In this document: in pieces, positions 60,764 through 63,036 of the stretch
How positions within the stretch are numbered: position 1 is the first letter of the stretch
Layout of the letters: every line of letters begins with the position of its first letter
NCBI GenBank assembly: GCA_013001695.1
Contig: JABDMC010000311.1
Location: 1 to 63,036, forward strand
Length of the DNA: 63,036 bases
Direction of reading: 5' to 3'
Source: Akkermansiaceae bacterium
GTDB lineage: Bacteria > Verrucomicrobiota > Verrucomicrobiia > Verrucomicrobiales > Akkermansiaceae
Notes under the pieces: model-generated
Seen by the model: the letters and a program-made list of their open reading frames with translations, nothing else
Told to the model about the DNA's origin: nothing
The model's database searches: none
Translations under genes and position numbers: made by a program

Positions 60764-60796
60764 AAAGAAACGGGCCCCGCGTCGCCGCGGGGCCCG
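60764..60796 (-). terminator. Intrinsic terminator of the mono-haem protein gene
   Basis: On the minus strand an 11-bp perfect stem CGGGCCCCGCG/CGCGGGGCCCG with a 4-base loop is followed by TTTCTTT. It lies 32 bp after the stop codon of the gene at 60828-62825. Confidence 0.85.
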
Positions 60797-60827
60797 GTGG
60801 GGGTTCGGTTGGCGGTGCGATGCGGGC

Positions 60828-62825
60828 CTAGTGCGGGGCCGCGACGCGCGGCGCCAGGGCCACGAGGAAGCACGGCATGTTCGCCGCGAAGTCGAGGTCC
60901 GCCTCGCGCCGCAGGAGGTCGTTGAAGGTCCGCGGGACGCCCGAAACCGGATCCGGCATCGGCATGTTGGTGCCCATCAGGAAGTTCGAGAGACTCGCCT
61001 CGACGCCCGGGTTCCGTTGTCCGACGTGCACGAAGGGGAAGGAGCCCACGCCGCCCGGCGGGAACGACGGAGACCCCGAGGCCTCGCCGCCATGGCAACC
61101 GCTGCAGGTCGCGGCGGAGAAGAGGTGGCGCGCGTCGTTGTTCGCGATGCCCGGGCCATTCCAGTGGAACGACGGGAAGGGAACCTCCGCCTTCGCGGCC
61201 TGGAAGGGACTCGCGCCCGGCCACAACGCCGGAACGACGTGCAGGCCCGCAAGGATGTCGGTCTCGAAGGTGTTGATGTAGTCGACGAGCGTCGTCGATC
61301 CCTGGAAGCCCTGCGCCGGCGTCTGCGCCACCACCACCTCGGTGAGGTGGTTCGGCGTCGGCGTCGACCCGGTGATCTTGAACTCCCGCAGCGTCCACGG
61401 ACCGCCGAGGAAGTTGTTGGTCCGCAACTGGTTCAGGGCGCTGCCATTCGGCTTGCCGGGATCGGCATTTGCCAGCGACGAAATGTCGGTCAGCGCTTCG
61501 AGAGCCGTGTTGAACACCGGGCCGAAGGGAAAGAGACCGGGATCCGAGAGGGCCTGCCAGTCCTGCGCGTAGCTGCGCACGTTTGCGCAGCCCGAGATCG
61601 GCACGCCGAATTCCCAGATGACGGTGAGCGGAAAGGCATTGCAGGTATCGAGGTCCATCGCGCAGAACACGAAGCGCAACTCCCCGGCATTGCCGGTGGC
61701 GTAGGCCGATCCCTCGCGCAGGTCGATGCGGTTCACGATGGCCGTCAACCGGAAGGGGGCGTTCACCGGGTCGAAGGGATGATTCCCCTCCGCGATGTTC
61801 TTCGCGTTCCACTTGTCGATGAGGCTCGTCTGGATGGCGCCGCCCCGGTCCGGGACGGGGTCGCCGTTGATGACGTTGAAGGCCTCGAACTGCTGGATCC
61901 AGTGCTGCGCCATCTCACTGGCGGTGACGCCGGTGAGGGGCGTGTTGGCGGCCTGCTCCATCAGGAACCCGAAGGTCCACTTGCCCATGGGCGTGCCGGT
62001 GCCGCTGCAGGGGTCGAAGGTGCGGTCGGGATCCTCGACCACCGAGAGGTCGGTGATCATGAGGGAGCGCTCCGGGGCGACCATCGAGGACGCGCCGAGG
62101 ACCGGCCGGGCCGTCGCGGCGGTCACGGGTTCCGCGTCGACCCGCGTCGAGAACGGGAAGAGCCGCACGTCTTCCCCCACGGTGGCGGGATCGGGCAGGG
62201 GGAAATCGCCCTTGAACTCGCGCCCCGCGAACTGCGGGACCCGGCCGTTCTCCAGCTGTTGCAGGCGCGTCAAGCCGGCCGTCAATTCCTCCCGCAACCG
62301 CTGGGCTTCGCCCGCCGGGAGGGGACCCGCGAATTCGCCGGGTCTGCCGGTGGGATCCATCAGGACCACCCCGAACGGCATCAGGAGCGGAAAGGTGCCG
62401 CCCAATGCCGGGTCGTCCTTCAGGACCTGCGCCCTGGCGTCCCACCGCACGACGAGATTGCCGTCCCGCAGGGAGATCTCGGTGGGCGAGGCGCTCGCTC
62501 CCGCCGGGAAGGTGCCTTCTTCCAGGAGCGGCAGCGGCTCCGTGCCGAACCCGTCGCCCCCGATCGTCGAGCGCAGGCGGACCAGCTTCTGGGCCGCATC
62601 GATCGGCACCATGAAGACCTTGGTCCGCTCCGCCTCCGGCACTTCCGCTTCCGTCGTGAAGTTCTGTCCGCCGTCGACGCTGACTTCCAGCTCCGAGGGC
62701 GGAAGGAGCACCTCGACGCGCACTTGATCACCGACCTGTTCGATCGACTTGATTTCCTGTCCCATGACGGTGCTCGCTGCCGCGAGGCACACCATGGCCA
62801 TCCGATGCATTGCTTTTGGTTTCAT
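60828..62825 (-). CDS. Secreted mono-haem c-type protein, function unknown
   Basis: 665 residues; the start at 62825 gives the signal MKPKAMHRMAMVCLAAASTVMG, though the frame is open upstream. The protein has several motifs of an uncharacterised family (WTFGFLMEQ, AIVNRIDLREGSAYATGNAGELRFVFCAM near 410, LTVIWEFGVP near 448). A single c-type haem motif CSGCH (in FSAATCSGCHGGEA) near 585 is followed by SFPFVHVGQRNPG. Probably periplasmic; role in electron transfer is unknown. Clear terminator downstream; nothing recognisable beyond it to the window end. Confidence 0.75.
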   Translation of the reverse strand: MKPKAMHRMAMVCLAAASTVMGQEIKSIEQVGDQVRVEVLLPPSELEVSVDGGQNFTTEAEVPEAERTKVFMVPIDAAQKLVRLRSTIGGDGFGTEPLPLLEEGTFPAGASASPTEISLRDGNLVVRWDARAQVLKDDPALGGTFPLLMPFGVVLMDPTGRPGEFAGPLPAGEAQRLREELTAGLTRLQQLENGRVPQFAGREFKGDFPLPDPATVGEDVRLFPFSTRVDAEPVTAATARPVLGASSMVAPERSLMITDLSVVEDPDRTFDPCSGTGTPMGKWTFGFLMEQAANTPLTGVTASEMAQHWIQQFEAFNVINGDPVPDRGGAIQTSLIDKWNAKNIAEGNHPFDPVNAPFRLTAIVNRIDLREGSAYATGNAGELRFVFCAMDLDTCNAFPLTVIWEFGVPISGCANVRSYAQDWQALSDPGLFPFGPVFNTALEALTDISSLANADPGKPNGSALNQLRTNNFLGGPWTLREFKITGSTPTPNHLTEVVVAQTPAQGFQGSTTLVDYINTFETDILAGLHVVPALWPGASPFQAAKAEVPFPSFHWNGPGIANNDARHLFSAATCSGCHGGEASGSPSFPPGGVGSFPFVHVGQRNPGVEASLSNFLMGTNMPMPDPVSGVPRTFNDLLRREADLDFAANMPCFLVALAPRVAAPH

Positions 62826-63036
62826 GTGTATGCTTGGTTTCTCGTTGCGGAGAGTGGCAGGCCGTTGGCCATCAACTCCGTCGCGAAATCGTTCATTCCC
62901 CGTGGACCGCTCCGGACTCCGCCGCCCTGATTCCGCGCGGGGTTTCCGTGCCGCCGCCTCATCGCGCCGCACCACGATGGTGCCGCGATACCCGGGCAGG
63001 GCCGGACGCCCAGCCACAACAGGACCAGCAAAGGAG

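Overview
The window is a 63 kb stretch of a high-GC (clearly above 60%) bacterial chromosome. Gene content points to the Verrucomicrobiota: a very large GFALI-type prepilin-like protein, three FGly-type sulfatases beside DUF1080 and ThuA-domain proteins, a DUF6797/beta-propeller/cupredoxin protein, repeat-rich secreted proteins with 'SYQ.Q.S.D' type modules, and many exported hypotheticals. No rRNA, tRNA, CRISPR array or prophage was seen. The lineage is inferred from gene families, not from a marker gene.

Layout. (1) 1-4128: small stand-alone plus-strand genes (an edge-truncated endonuclease/exonuclease/phosphatase fold protein of lower GC, SRPBCC, GNAT, a small lipoprotein, VOC, two exported proteins). 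(2) 4447-14607: a probable beta-1,3-glucan locus with a secreted multi-module binding protein (minus), a GH81 endo-beta-1,3-glucanase, a 1.2-kb-residue-class prepilin-like protein, an exported protein and a LacI regulator. Three copies of a TTGCA-N5-TTGCA motif lie in its promoter regions. (3) 14990-18939: old-yellow-enzyme reductase plus semialdehyde dehydrogenase, a C39-like protease and a small protein. (4) 18981-26276: DUF1080, three sulfatases, a RAYT transposase bracketed by inverted REP palindromes, and a ThuA protein. (5) 26351-31798: a minus-strand redox/copper block containing a peroxiredoxin-like gene with an in-frame TGA exactly at the catalytic Cys position (candidate selenoprotein), a CopA-type Cu ATPase and a protein ending in an azurin-like copper site. 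(6) 31888-36357: a compact four-gene phosphate/polyphosphate operon (NptA-like, PPK2, PiT, DUF47). (7) 36628-44854: secreted proteins, including one with four OB-like repeats and one with 20 tandem TolB/PD40-type repeats. (8) 44968-50717: stress and regulation (MerR-family regulator with an 11-bp direct-repeat site, small ORFs, a GntR-like HTH, Dps, NhaA, a bacterial eRF1-like protein, a winged-helix regulator with a palindromic site, DUF2721). (9) 50747-62825: secreted degradative enzymes (PhoD-like phosphatase, SASA esterase, M60 metallopeptidase with a duplicated jelly-roll-like domain, an alpha/beta hydrolase, a mono-haem protein).

How it fits together. The cell seems to break down complex extracellular glycans: sulfatases, GH81, sialate/acetyl esterase, M60 mucinase-like peptidase and keto-sugar hydrolase-like DUF1080/ThuA proteins. 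Phosphate is taken up and exchanged with polyphosphate, and there is a set of copper, peroxide and sodium/pH stress functions. The observation most worth follow-up is the TGA-containing peroxiredoxin-like gene at 26351-26896 with a fitting SECIS-like hairpin.
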